Assembly: GCA_016098155.1 (NCBI GenBank)
Contig: JAAAJB010000184.1
Coordinates: 1 to 56,602 of the forward strand
Source of the DNA: Actinomortierella ambigua
Taxonomy: Eukaryota > Mortierellomycota > Mortierellomycetes > Mortierellales > Mortierellaceae
Length of the DNA: 56,602 nucleotides
Direction of reading: 5' to 3'
Part shown: positions 44,194-55,984 of the stretch, in pieces
Position numbering within the stretch: position 1 is the stretch's first letter
Layout of the letters: the number at the start of each line of letters is the position of its first letter
Made by a program: the position numbers and the translations under genes
Notes under the pieces: model-generated
Seen by the model: the letters and a program-made list of their open reading frames with translations, nothing else
The model's database searches: none
Told to the model about the DNA's origin: nothing

Positions 44194-47100
44194 ATGGTCT
44201 ACGCCACACGAAGCAGAGTCCTGGCCCAGCGCCGTGGCGCTTCAGGGGGCACCGTCTCGACTGCTCGCGGTGAAGAGAAGACACCCCGCAAGCGCCGATC
44301 CAGCACCCACCTCGAGTCTGTAACGCTGACCAAGAAAAAGGCACCAACGACCCAAACGAGGAAGGCCACGATTGCCACAGCCACCACGCCCTCGGGACGC
44401 CAGGCTGCAAGGGCGATTGGAGTTTCAAAGGCACCCTTGGCGGCCTTGGTGGAGACGGATCCTGGATTTGACGGACGCTCGCTCAGCGAGAAGGACCAAC
44501 ACCACCTTCGATTCAAGGACTATAGCGATTCTGAAGACGCAAGTGCTGGAGGCCGCCGTCATCGCACGCGCGAGACTAAGGAGGAGTCGATAGGCACGTT
44601 TGTGCCTTCAGTTCAGTCGAACCGCGAGTCCCGTCGCGAGAGCTCCATCAATCGCCACCACCACACCCCCGACAACTACCCGAGCTCAAACAACGCTCAC
44701 GGCATGGACGATTTGATGTCTGTACATCGCACACACCTCCACTTCCATGAGAGCGACGGCGGTTCCCAAGGAACGGGAGGCTACACGCATGATCACACCG
44801 ACAGAGAGTACATGTCTGGCGAGCTGACCAAGGAAGACGACTGTGTTCCAAGGACGCTGAAGCACTCTCGAACAATGTTTGAAACCTTTGAAGAGGGACG
44901 CGAATTCGTCGGCCGTGACTGGCATTTTGAAGGCGAAGGCGATGGGTGCGACCAAGAGAGCCAAGTCGTCCACAAGAACCACAAGCACAAACACCACCGT
45001 CATCACAAGGGCAAGAACATACGTAGCCATCGCCACTTGCAGATTCGAGCTGGCACTGACGGCGGCCAAGAGTACCACGAGAGGAGCCACTCTTCCAGCC
45101 AGCCCGGCTCTTCTGAATCTCTCCCAGACCCACCGGGCAAGTGGGGCCTTCGATCAGCCTTCGACCGCCTAACTTCCTTCTTCACGGCAAACACGTTGTC
45201 CAAGAGCGGAGCCTCATCAGCTGAGGAGTTTCAGCAAAGCGGTGAGACTGATCAGGTCCATACTGTAGAGGTCGTCGACGGCCTGAATCATCACATCCGC
45301 TGGTCAGAGAACGTAAGCGACACCGAGTCGTCTGGTCCGGTAAGGAAGAAGACTCCGCTCCATTCTGCCATGAAGAACATCCACAAAAAGCGTGTTCCGG
45401 GCCGCCATGTCACATACCAGGATGATGTGGGACGAGCTGGTGAAGATCGCAACCATGATCACGGCCACTACCACGCCCTCGCAGAAGGAGGCACCGCGAG
45501 CGGTGTCTCATCCCAAGCAGAGGCTGCCGGACCTTCTCGATGGCCAATACTTCGTCTTGCGCTGGCTCTCCGTCAGCGACGTGGCGACGATTCTGTATCA
45601 AGTCCTGCGACACCAGATCCTGAGAACGATGCTCGTTCGACCGCTACAACCACCACAGCTGCCCGGTCGTCCTCCTTGGACCGAGCTCAAACACGAGGGG
45701 CCACGAGGCACCTGGATCGAGAAGTGACCCTTCTGCAAAGGTTGCTGCATGAGAAAGAAAATGCACTCCGCATTGCCGAGGCAGCTCGCGTAAAGGATCA
45801 GCATTTAATCGGCAGCCGCACAGAGACATTGACTCGTGAGATTCACGATCTTGAGAGCTCGGTGAGTGACCTACGCTCTCAAGTTGCCCTGCGGGATCAG
45901 GACCTAGCTGCGACGCTACGACAACTGGCTGACGTCCAGAAAAAAGGCAGGGATCAACTCCAAATGTTGGAGCGCGAGATAATCGCGCTCAACCAGACGA
46001 ATCTTGTCAAGCTCAAGGACAAGGAAGCTGCTGAGAAGGAGGCTGACCATGTCAAGCAGCAGCTTGATGAGGCCACTGAAGAACGGGGGCTCATCATGGA
46101 CGAGCTCCGTCAGCTATTGGAACAGCAAGCCGCGAAGGAGTCACAGCTCCACGACTTGGAAAACCGAGTCAGGGTGGAAAGTCAGCAGGCCCATGATCTT
46201 ACCCAGAGCCTCGAGGCCTCAGAGGATGAGCTGCAGGGGCTGAGACAGCAGCTACTACAGACACTTGAGCAGCTCAACGAACTTGTTGCAGCCGAGGCAC
46301 GTGAGGAGAACACCAAGCGGCAACTGGAGGCAGTCAAGGAGGAGATTCGGAATCGTGAGGGCTATATTCGTGCGCTGGAGAAGACGAATGAGAACATGGG
46401 TCGCAAGTCGAATGAGGCCGACAAACTCGTGGATGAGGTCCAGCGTCTCAAGGAGCAGCTGGTTATCCACGAGCAAGAGCTAGACAAAGCACGGAATGTC
46501 ATTGACGAGCTGGTGGTCTCTCGCAATCGTGCTGCTGTCCTGACGGTCCAAGTCGCGGCGCTGGAAGAACAGGTCACTCAGCAGACGGCGGAGCTCGAGA
46601 AAGCCCGCGAGAGGAAGACCGATCTAGAACACGCCCATTTTCAAGCTGAGGAGCTTGCCGCGCGTGTCATTGACCTCGAGGACCAGGTGATAGTCGAAGA
46701 GAGGCACCTGAGCTACCTAGAAGACAAGATGCTCGAGCACGAGAACTGTGCAGCTGAAGCCCAGCGGTTTGCCGATCGTATCGAAGAGCTAGAGGAGCAG
46801 ATCGACCAAAAGGAGAAGGAGACACGCCGGCTGAAAGCGGTCGAGCACGGTGCCACGAAGCAAGAGGAGCGTATTGCATCCTTGCAATCCGAGATACAAA
46901 ACATTCAAGAGGAGCTGCAGACCAAGACCAGGGCGTTGAAGGAGTTGCAGTCCAAGTATGGCCGCGACACAGCCAAACTTGAGTCGATGGTGCAGCAGCT
47001 CAAGACCGAGACGGATGCCCTAAAGCAACAACTCTTTGACAAGACGGAGCAGCTGCACAGAGCAGACCAGATCAAGGATCAGTTCAACCGAGCCCAGCAA

Positions 47101-49938
47101 GAAAAGAAGGAGCTCTTCGATGCAGTCGAGCATCTGCACCTTGAGCTGGAGCGCAAAGAAGCATTGCTCGAGAAGGCCGAGGAGAGCTTGGCTCAGTTGC
47201 GCCAGAACAAGGACCATACGCAGGAGCATCTCGATCAAGCAAAGGAGCAGAACCGCGAGCTGCGTGGCCAGGTGAAGCACCAAGCGAAGCGCGATCAGTC
47301 CAAGGTATCGGATGACCTTGCCAAAGCATCGTCGAGTGCTAGTCAGCTGGTGGTCCAAGTCGCCTCGCTGAACGATCAGATTGCCCAAAAGGAGGAGGCA
47401 CTGGCCAAAGCCGAAAAGCAAGTGGCTCAGCTAGGCGAGAAGCAGCAGCAGATTCATTGCTTGATGGGCCGCATCCAAGATCTTGAGGTGGAGGCTGCTG
47501 ACAACCTGACGCGTGCCCACGTTGCCGAGCATGAAGCCAATGAGCTTGAGGAGCGCGCTAACCGTGTTCATGGTCTCGAGAACGATATTCGAGAGCTCAG
47601 CCTTCAGCTTGAGGAGCTTGAGAATCTCTTGGACGCCAAGGAAGTGGAATTAACGACGCTGAAGAAGACGGCCAGGCAGCACGAGGTTGATCAGCGCAAC
47701 ATCGACGAGCTCAGGATTCAAGTCCAACAGCTGAAGGATCTACTCAAAGACGCGCAGTCCAAGGCCAAAGAGGACATCAAGTCTAAGGATGGAGAGATCC
47801 AAGCCCTGAGAAACGAAATCCAGAGATGGGTTGAGCATGAGGCTGGATGGATTCATCACGTAGGTCAACTGGCTGACATGCGATCAGCCGTATTGAATGT
47901 GGTCAAAAGGCGGACAAAAAGTTTGAGAAAGCTTCCATACTTACCTCGCTTTTTTTTTTTTTTTTGCACGGTTCAACAACATATAGACAATGGATCTGAC
48001 GGGCGAAATTGAGAGAGCAAGTCAGGCAACACACGCTAAGGACAGGCAGTTGACGGAAACGCGGACACAGCTACATGACCAAGCGGCTGAAGTCGGTCAT
48101 CTGATTCTCGAGCGCAAGCGTCGAACTTCTGAAACCGAAGATCGCCTTCGGCACAAGATGCGCAAGCTGGAGCGAGAAAAGCTAGGTCTCACAAATCGAG
48201 TTGATCATCTTGAGAATGAGAACAGTCGTCTCGAATCCGTCGTGTTGCAGAGCGATCACGAGGCTCATGACCTGGAACTACAGGAACGCATTCGCGAGTT
48301 GATGCTGTGGAGACAAAACTCCATCGCGCAGACGGACGAATGGGAGATCACGGTCTCGAACCTTGAAAATGACAAAACCCGGCTGGAGAAGGAGCTAGTC
48401 ATGCAACAGAAGCTGGTGGGACAGCTGCAAGAGAAGGCTGACGAGTCGAGCGAATGGCGCCTTCACGCGCTGGATCAGGCGGAACAGTTGACTGCGATGG
48501 TGCACAAGCTGGAGAAGGAGCTCAAGCGGCTGCAGAAAACTCTTGCGGAGCACGATGCCAAGGATGCCTCACTGCATGCCATCCTAGACAGCTATAAAAG
48601 CCAGATTACCAAACTTGAAGGAGCACAGGCAGATCTTCACAATCAGCTGCGTGAGCGCGATACCGTCATCCATGATCTTGGGATCCGACTTCGGCAAGAG
48701 ATTGTAAACCACAAGCGTCGCCTCGCCGATGTTTGTCGTGAGGGTCAGACCAGCGATACGGAGATTTCCCGTCTTCACGCACTTTTGGCGGAGAAGGAGA
48801 GGTATACCGATGCCCCTCGTCCTCACCTTGGATGTCATTCTTTCCCGTGAGAAGATACAGTACCACTAACACTTCTTCGTCTCATCTTTTACTCTTAAAA
48901 TTGTTCAGGGCACTGTTGAAGTACAGTGGGGATGCTGCCAAAGACAGATCTCTGATTGCTTCACTCCAGTTGTCCCTCAGGAAACAAGAGGTCACCGTGC
49001 AAGAACAAGAAAGCCGCTTCGCTGGTCTATGCGAAGAGCACGAGGCATTGCTTCGACAAAGATCTACTCAGGATCGCCAGATCCATCGCCTGGAGCAGCA
49101 GCTGGCTGAGACAACATCCAAAGATTCAGACGAGATGATGGTACACAAGGGAATTATTCGCAAATTGGAGAAACAGCTGAGCAAGTCCCAGGCCCGTGTT
49201 GGAGACCTCGAAGTAGAGCTCCACAAGGCCGCTACGAATTACCACGACACCTTGATTTTGTTGGACGAAACGAACGGAAAATTGAGGAGCATGGTCCCAG
49301 CGGCGGATGCCAATCATGATGAGTGTGCTGCACGCATCGCAACTGGTGAGAAGGAAGTAGAGCGTTTGACCCGAGAGGTCGAGAACCTGGAGGACCGTAT
49401 CATCGTCCTTGGCCGCGAGGCTCAAGTCAGAGCGCACACATGGGTCAAGACAGAAGCCGAGTACAAGGACAGGATTGAGCGTCTTGTGCAAGCACAGCAA
49501 GAATTGGAGGCGCGTGCTCATGAGACGCAGCAGATGGCTGAGCGGGAACGACAGTATCGGGATCACGACCGCGAGCGTCTTGTGGCAGAGCATGCGAAGA
49601 ACGGAGAGCTAATACAACAGCTACGTCGGCACTCAGCCCAGTGGGGGAAGGAGTATTCGGAAATGGAGACACGCATGCGACGCGAGATGACCAGTACGAA
49701 GGAACTCATGAACAAATTGGCCATGTTGCGCAAGTCAATGGTGCACGAGAACCAGGCAGAGATGCGCGTACTTGACGAGCTAGAAAAGGAGCTACTATTG
49801 CATGCCAGCAAGGTCGAGGAGAGTATTGTCTTCAGCCGGAACCGACTCGACAGCGGTGCCTTTATGGATGTCAGTGCCATTGCGCAGGTTCAGCAACAGC
49901 ACCAGTCCAGTCAAGCGCAAGTCGCACACAACAGCTAG
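44194..49938 (+). CDS. Giant coiled-coil protein of unknown function
   Basis: Three exons in phase (44194-47859, 47987-48801, 48909-49938) encode 1,836 residues. Residues 1-510 are basic and disordered, starting MVYATRSRVLAQRR, with a histidine cluster (nine His in 22 residues, 260-281), a short ordered stretch KKTPLHSAMKNIHKKRVPGR, and S/T-rich linkers. From about residue 515 (LDREVTLLQRLLHEKENAL) to the end the sequence is nearly continuous heptad coiled coil rich in E, Q, K, L with few prolines, like tethering or cytoskeletal scaffold proteins (USO1-, TPR- or spindle-pole-type). No motor, GRIP, calponin or other domain is recognised, so no name is given. The last 25 residues are Q/S-rich. 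The predicted rod could exceed 150 nm if continuous; that is inference. Confidence 0.85.
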
Positions 49939-52900
49939 TCATCTTTTGAGTTCATAACAAAAAATGACGCTGTATGTTGGACTGGTAACAAGTGGTGAGA
50001 GAGTTGAGGCGCCACCCCGCACACCCATACACACGCACTCCTTTTGACTCTGAGTTTTGAAATGAACATTAGTACCGTTGCCACCCACTGTGGCATTTGA
50101 AGCATATTTGTCATTTATATTCGGCAGCCTCGACTTGCTGACGGAGGCCACGCTTTTGATACACTGTAACACTATACCACCAACCCGAATGGCAAGTCCA
50201 AGGAGGCAGATTGAGAACTCAATCCTACGAGGCAGAGATGCTTGGCCATCCTGAGACATTTCAAATTTACGAGGGAAGATATGATACACTTGAGCTGCAA
50301 TGTAACCAAGGCAAGTACGGATGCACATCACTTTCCCATGTCCCTGGACACCATCTGACCCCTTTGCTTTGAATTTTTTTGTACCTCCTGCCTTCTGCTT
50401 GTCGCAAAGTGAAGACACATATGATGCATCAAAGGCGTGAATGTGTACAATATAGGGGAGGGTCAGGACATGCGAACGTACAGTGCATTGTGTTGGGTGC
50501 GAAAGAAAGCAACGGACGCCCATGACGAAGGTGACATGCTGCACTGGAGGGTCAATTGTACCAAGCCATCCCCTCACCTCTGTCTCTCACTTTCCGTCCC
50601 TCCTTTCTCCCTCACACACTTTCCAATCGTTCGTCTACGAACACCCTGTAGCAATTCAACGCTGCGAGGGAGGTGGATCATTAGCCGCTCGTATTAGTCA
50701 AAGGTGTTGTCAATCCCTTCTCCGTCTGTCTATTTTGCAGCGCCTTTTGTCTAAGGACACCATGTTTCAGGGTACGAGGTTGTGCTGCGCCGATCCCGAG
50801 TGCATAGGCTCAGCTCGCCTTGGGGTTGGTCCGTGATACATGTCTGGAGGTCGCCCCTCCCCTTCAGCCTCACTTTCTGTCTCTCGCTCTCTCTCGCCTC
50901 CTTTTTTTTTCTTTTTTTCTTTCTTGCTCCCTGTCTATCTTTCTCCCGCCCCCTTTGAACACTCCTCCACTACTCATCTCTTCATTCATTGCATTCACCA
51001 TTCAATCATTACAGCCGCGCATCGGCCGACAAGGATATTACCATAGAAGGTGTGGGCCTATCAGTGATCAGAACGCAGGCGCGAAACCCCTCGGGCTGCA
51101 GCTACCGCGCCTGCCCTCCCGCCCTGACCTTTCTATTATAAATCCAATTTTACGCGACGCCTCACTCAGAATGACCTTTGGCCGTTTTGTGAGGACGGTG
51201 TTGGCTCTTTGGCGGATCCTTCCTCACTATTTCACGCTCTCATACGGAGGTCTGTTGGATCTAGCTTTGCTTTCTCTATCTTTTTCACTCTCAATCGCGT
51301 AAATGATATGATGCCTTTCCTCCTCAAATTGGCTTCGTACCTGCCCCCTCTTCCCTTTCTCTCTCTCCTCTCCCTTCCTTTCCCTCTCCCTTTATCCTTC
51401 TTCTTTCCCACAATGTGACACGAATGATGCCTCGTGTGCTATTTTGCTCTCCGAGAAGCACCGTCCGAGGATTGTAGCGGCAAGCCAAAGAAAGGCGCCT
51501 GAGAGGCTCATGATCATGGGAGTTCAACAAACACCTTTTGTATGATTCCAATATGACCTTGAAAACCTTCAAGTGCTGTAACATTTTCTTGTGGTTGCGC
51601 CATCAGACTCTCGTCACCTTCTAGAGTCCTCTGAGCTGGGTGTTTGTTCCCCAAGATAGCATACCAAGTGAATATCACTATCTCAAGGTGTATTCCCAGG
51701 TTTTTACCCGTCTCGATAAAGACTCTGGAACGTCCATATGAAAAGGTTAAAGCAAACTAATAGCAGGCTAGGAGTAAAAGTTGACCGCTCCATTACGCGC
51801 TTAATCTCATGGAATGAGACGGTATGGTTGTACAGAGCTTTTTGGACCTGTATACTCGAAATGACTGCCTCGACACTCCTCTCTCACGCCCTCACCCACC
51901 TCTTCTATCCCCCTTTGATTCAATGTACATACAGCACGACAATGCCGAAAGTACATTCAACAAGCTGCTTTCCTTCTGCCCACCCCATGTTACCCACCCC
52001 ACCCGTAGCGTTGCCCTCACATCTCCGTTGGTTTTCACCTCGCTCTTCCTGCCCAGTCCACTCACCCTATTCGTTTACGAGGACAGGGGCGCATGAGGGG
52101 GTGAGAAAGGGAAGATGCATTGAAAACCAACACGCAAAATTCCTTTGAAAGAAGTCAACAGCCACGCTTAATCTTTCTGTGCATTGCACCGCTAACGCGT
52201 ACACTTTAAATCTTGTTTCTGGGATTGATTGTATGTGCCTTTGTTGTCGTTGCTGCTGTGTTGTTATTGTTGTTGTTATGCTGGTGTCATTCATGCGACA
52301 TGCGTGTACATCGAAAGCCTGTGCTTTTGAACGGAGAAAGGCTCTCTCCCGCCCTCCCTCCTCTCTGTCAGATACGCGCACACACACACTCACTCTCTCC
52401 AGGAACAATTTGCCCTCTTCCAAGGTGCGTATGCTCTACCACAATCTCCTCGCTAACCTGCTTGGTACTTGCTCCTTCTCTCCCAACGTGACAGAAAATT
52501 AATTCAAAGGACTTACTACCCAAGGTCACCTCACTGAAAAGCTCAGGACAGAAAGAAAAACAAGTAAGGGATTCCTCTATTCTTCCATCCGCACCGACTC
52601 TGGCATCAGTCAACTACAAAAGGTGAGAGTCTCCTTTTTAATATTCAAGTGTGCCGTTCTCTTTCTCTCTCTCCCCCACCTTCATCATCCCTCGTGTCCT
52701 TGATCCCCACACTTTGCCCGTTAATTATCTTTGTCCGTTTATTTTTTTTTCTTCTTCCTTCACCACCTCCCACGCCGTCGCCAACCTCCTGGATCCTTTC
52801 ATTTCATGTGCAGCGGAAGGATTCACCTTTGCTTGGTCCCCAAATTCTGACTGGACTACCAGGTAGCCCAAAAACTTTTTTTGTTTCCCTTCGTTCATTT

Positions 52901-54021
52901 TGCAGGGCCTCCTTCTCTTGGATACATATAAGAATCGTGCAGGAGGCAGAGAGAGAGAGAGAGAGAGAGAGAGTGTGTGTGTGTGTGTATGTGTGTGTGA
53001 GAGAGAGAGAGAGTCTGTGTGTGCGAGAGTATGAGTGAAAAGAGTCTGCGAAACAAGTCGAAACATGGAGGGGACAGGCAGAGAGAAGGATGGATGGACA
53101 ACTCCTGATCTCCCCCTCCCTGCACAAGTAACAAATAAACAGCAGGCACGACATGGCAGCAGCAGCAGCAACAGGCAACAGACAGCGGCGGATGGAGAGA
53201 AGCATAGCTGGCCGTTTAGCAAAGTCGCCAGCCAAGACCCGACACACCATACACGCACATACAACAACACAGACATCAACACATGTACACACACGGGCCA
53301 GATGGAGCCAATAGGCCTGTCTGCCTGCCTGTTGTCTCCTTCCTTCACCCCCGCCCCCACGATGGTTCATTTTTATCACTGCCAGTCTCAGGCACTTGCA
53401 CTCCATCTGTGCCACCCCCCCTTTTCTTCGTTTTCTCTGTTCCTCTCACGTTCACTCTCACTCCCATTCTGTCTCTCACTTCCACCCGCACTCTTTCTCT
53501 CACCACTCTCATTCTCTCTCGCGCCCACCCGCCATCTCTTTTGCTGTCTCTTTCTCGACATCCCCACCAGCCCCTCCTTCCTCTCCTGCCCCCCACCCCA
53601 CTCCCTGTCCACTGCCACTCTTCCTCCTTGTCCTCGTCCTTGTCCTCTTCCTTCCCTCCTTCCTTCCTCCCTCACCGTGTGGATTCCTCTCTTCCTCTTC
53701 TGCTCTCCTGCTCATTCTCTCTTTCTTTCCCCTCTCTCCTCTCTCTATCTCTCTTTCCTTTGTACACTCGCTCCACCTACCCCACCCGCCCCACTCGCTC
53801 ACTCGTTTACACACATCCTTGCACCTCTTGCTTCACCAACCACTACCTTGGCTACGAAAAGATAAAGATAGAGGCATTTCATTCCACATTGACCATTCCA
53901 ACTCTGTACTCTTTCAACCAGTGCGCAGACACCTGCTCTTGCTCTCGCCACTCGACAAACGACCAACTGGGTCCACAGAGAGCGACTCGAAGCACCCCGC
54001 AGCAGCCAAGGACCTGCCACC
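49939..54021. other. About 4 kb with no supported gene
   Basis: Open frames are present but none convinces: a 212-codon minus frame (49939-50577), an 86-codon minus frame (51324-51584), and long pyrimidine-driven frames at 53283-54338. Two exon-like islands have splice-like borders: 52499-52621 (41 open codons between an acceptor-like GACAG and donor-like GTGAGA) and 52814-52863 (between TGCAG and GTAGCC); their phases do not join. The right half is likely promoter/leader of the gene at 54022. Confidence 0.45.
52948..53032. repeat. Compound (GA)n-(GT)n-(GA)n microsatellite
   Basis: A run of GA repeats passes into GT repeats and back into GA. It is seen directly. It could form Z-DNA (GT part) and triplex/H-DNA (GA part) and is expected to vary in length. 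Confidence 0.9.
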
Positions 54022-55582
54022 ATGAAGACCACAACTTCCGGCCGAGCTTTTGCCAAGGTGGGTCGCCTTTTCTGGCCAGAGGCACTATTCCTCTTCCTCC
54101 CTTGCACTTGCCTGTCCTCTCCCCTTGTCCTTCTCTCTCCCTCTCTCTCTCTCTCTTTATCCTTCCTTCTTTCCATCTTTCCCTCTCTCTTGTTGTCTTC
54201 TTCCTTACTCCTCCTTCTGCCCCTTCTTTTTTTCAGCTGTCGCGTCTGTTTGTTCAACTTATTGCTGCAGCTACGCTTTTGGTGGCTGCTCTTTCTACGT
54301 GCTTCTCCCCAGTCTGGCAGATTCTCGCCTCCCACTAGATCGCCACCTCCTTGCACGCATACCACTTTCACAAAATCTGTTGCCGTGTTTTTTTTTTCTT
54401 GTGTACCTGCACTGGTCAGCATTCATCTCATCGCCGTGTGACAACCCACCAACCCTTTGCTCCAGCTTTCAATACCATCCTCACTACCGAAATGTGGCGC
54501 TTGCTCGGCTTCGTATCCCCAACATATGAAGGCCTGGACGCACTCAACGAATGAATGGTCGAGGGGGGATCGAGCCCCTCCTTTCTATGCTCCCTGTTTT
54601 GGACGGGGGAGAAAAGACAGAGTTTGTCGGGCGAGGGAGAGAATGAGGGGTTGTCTTGTGTCCCTACTCTATGCATTATTGCCCGTTGCACCATAGGCTA
54701 TATGCTCCTCGTCCCCCCCTGTTTATTTTACTTTCTCTCCCCCCCTTCCCCCCCCTGTGCCGCTTTGCCCTGGTTTAGCCCCCCACATCGACAACGGCGA
54801 CAACCGTCACCTCTACGACAGTCGACGTCCCTACTTCAACTTCAACTTCAGTGCAGCCGCCTGCTGCGACATCCACCTCCACAGCACCAAACCCCGGTCG
54901 CCCAAAACCCACAGCGACCAGCTCCACTCTGACCAGGACCACCACCAGCACCTCTGCTTCCACCCCTACCTCTACTCCCAACACAAACAAGAATGATGGG
55001 GATGACAATCAAGGCCTGATTGTCGCTGGCAGTGCTGTCGGAGGCCTCGTCTTTGCCATTGGCCTAGCCATCGTCACCTTCAAGATTATCGTCGCCCGCA
55101 AAGAGCGTCAGCGACGTCAAAAAGAGTTTGCTGCCGCTTTGAGCGACAGTTACTATCCTGGTGGAGCAGCGAATGCTCTCACTGGAGGTGGAGTTGGAGG
55201 AGGAGGATACCGCGAGCTGCACGATGACACGACCGCATTGCGTGATGGCGGAGCCAATATCTCGCGGCATGAATCCAACAGTGACGGACATGGTGGTCAG
55301 CCATATTACTACAAGGAGTCTGGTCACTCGCAACCATACGTTCAGGAACGATACGGTGGCAACAATGGTACCTATGGCATGTACGAAGAAACCGAAATGT
55401 CGGTCATTGGTGGTCCTGCAGGAGGCAGCCATGGCCCTGCATATCCGCCTGCAAGTATGCGCCACCGTGAAGACTATGACTATGGCTACGGACAACAACA
55501 ACCCCCATCCTACGGAGGAAACTATGGTGGTGGTGGTGGCTACGACAATTATTCGTATGGCAAGGGTGGCTCTGGATACTAG
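54022..55582 (+). CDS. Single-pass S/T-rich membrane protein with Gly/Tyr-rich cytosolic tail (sensor-like)
   Basis: The start is ATG 54022 in a strong context (CCACCATGA). Exon 1 (54022-54057, MKTTTSGRAFAK) joins in phase to an exon at 54237 encoding a hydrophobic segment LFVQLIAAATLLVAAL, probably a signal peptide. That frame stops at 54346, so a donor lies before it (candidates GTGGCT near 54282 or GTCTGG near 54312; neither is strong). The last exon, 54779-55582, is secure: an S/T/P-rich ectodomain (PPTSTTATTVTSTT...), a transmembrane helix GLIVAGSAVGGLVFAIGLAI, a basic stop-transfer (ARKERQRRQK), then about 150 residues rich in G, Y and H ending YDNYSYGKGGSGY. The layout resembles Mid2/Wsc-type cell-wall stress sensors or mucin-like proteins, but no WSC domain is seen. 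An exon may be missing between 54350 and 54778. Confidence 0.7.
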
Positions 55583-55984
55583 AGAGAGAGAGAGAGATTA
55601 CTTTTTTTTCCTTGTTTCGCCCAATTTTTTTTTCTTTCTTGTTACAACAGAACGATTCCCTCCAAATGCACCTTCCCACCATTCTCTTGTACAATAGAAA
55701 CCCCATGTTTGAACACAAAAATAATTAAAAAATGAATAATGCAGCAAGGCGCTTACAATTTATCACGATGATTGCATGTGTGGCTGACATCATTACTCCA
55801 ACGCAGTATGGCTCCAATTTTCAATAGGACACTTTATTGTCATTCGAGGATTGCATCGCTGACATGCACCAGTCGCATGTTTTGCAAGGCCTTTCACTCG
55901 GTTTCTCAAAGCTGCTAGTAGTCGAGTTGCGCGTATTGAACCACAATAGAGGGCAAGAAGCGATTCAGTAACGACATTTACAAA
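55583..55984. other. 3' flanking region
   Basis: A GA run follows the stop codon directly, then T-rich sequence and an AATTAAAAAATGAATAAT stretch (55722-55739) that could hold poly(A) signals for the upstream gene. After 55740 it is ordinary sequence, probably the 3' flank of the minus-strand candidate. No gene is seen. Confidence 0.4.

Noticed and set aside
49939..50577. 212-codon minus-strand frame as a gene
   Set aside because: No recognisable domain, uses non-ATG opening, mixed composition; kept only as a weak observation.
52725..53415. Minus-strand frames over the GA/GT microsatellite
   Set aside because: Repeated SLSLSHTHTHTH translations come from the microsatellite, with no other coding support.
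53283..54338. Long plus-strand frame (351 codons) and overlapping frames in 53035-54025
   Set aside because: Composition is almost entirely S/L/P/F from CT-rich promoter DNA; no domain; it overlaps the intron and leader of the gene at 54022.
54555..54610. GGATCGAGCCC resembling a tRNA T-arm
   Set aside because: No matching acceptor stem, D-arm or A box.
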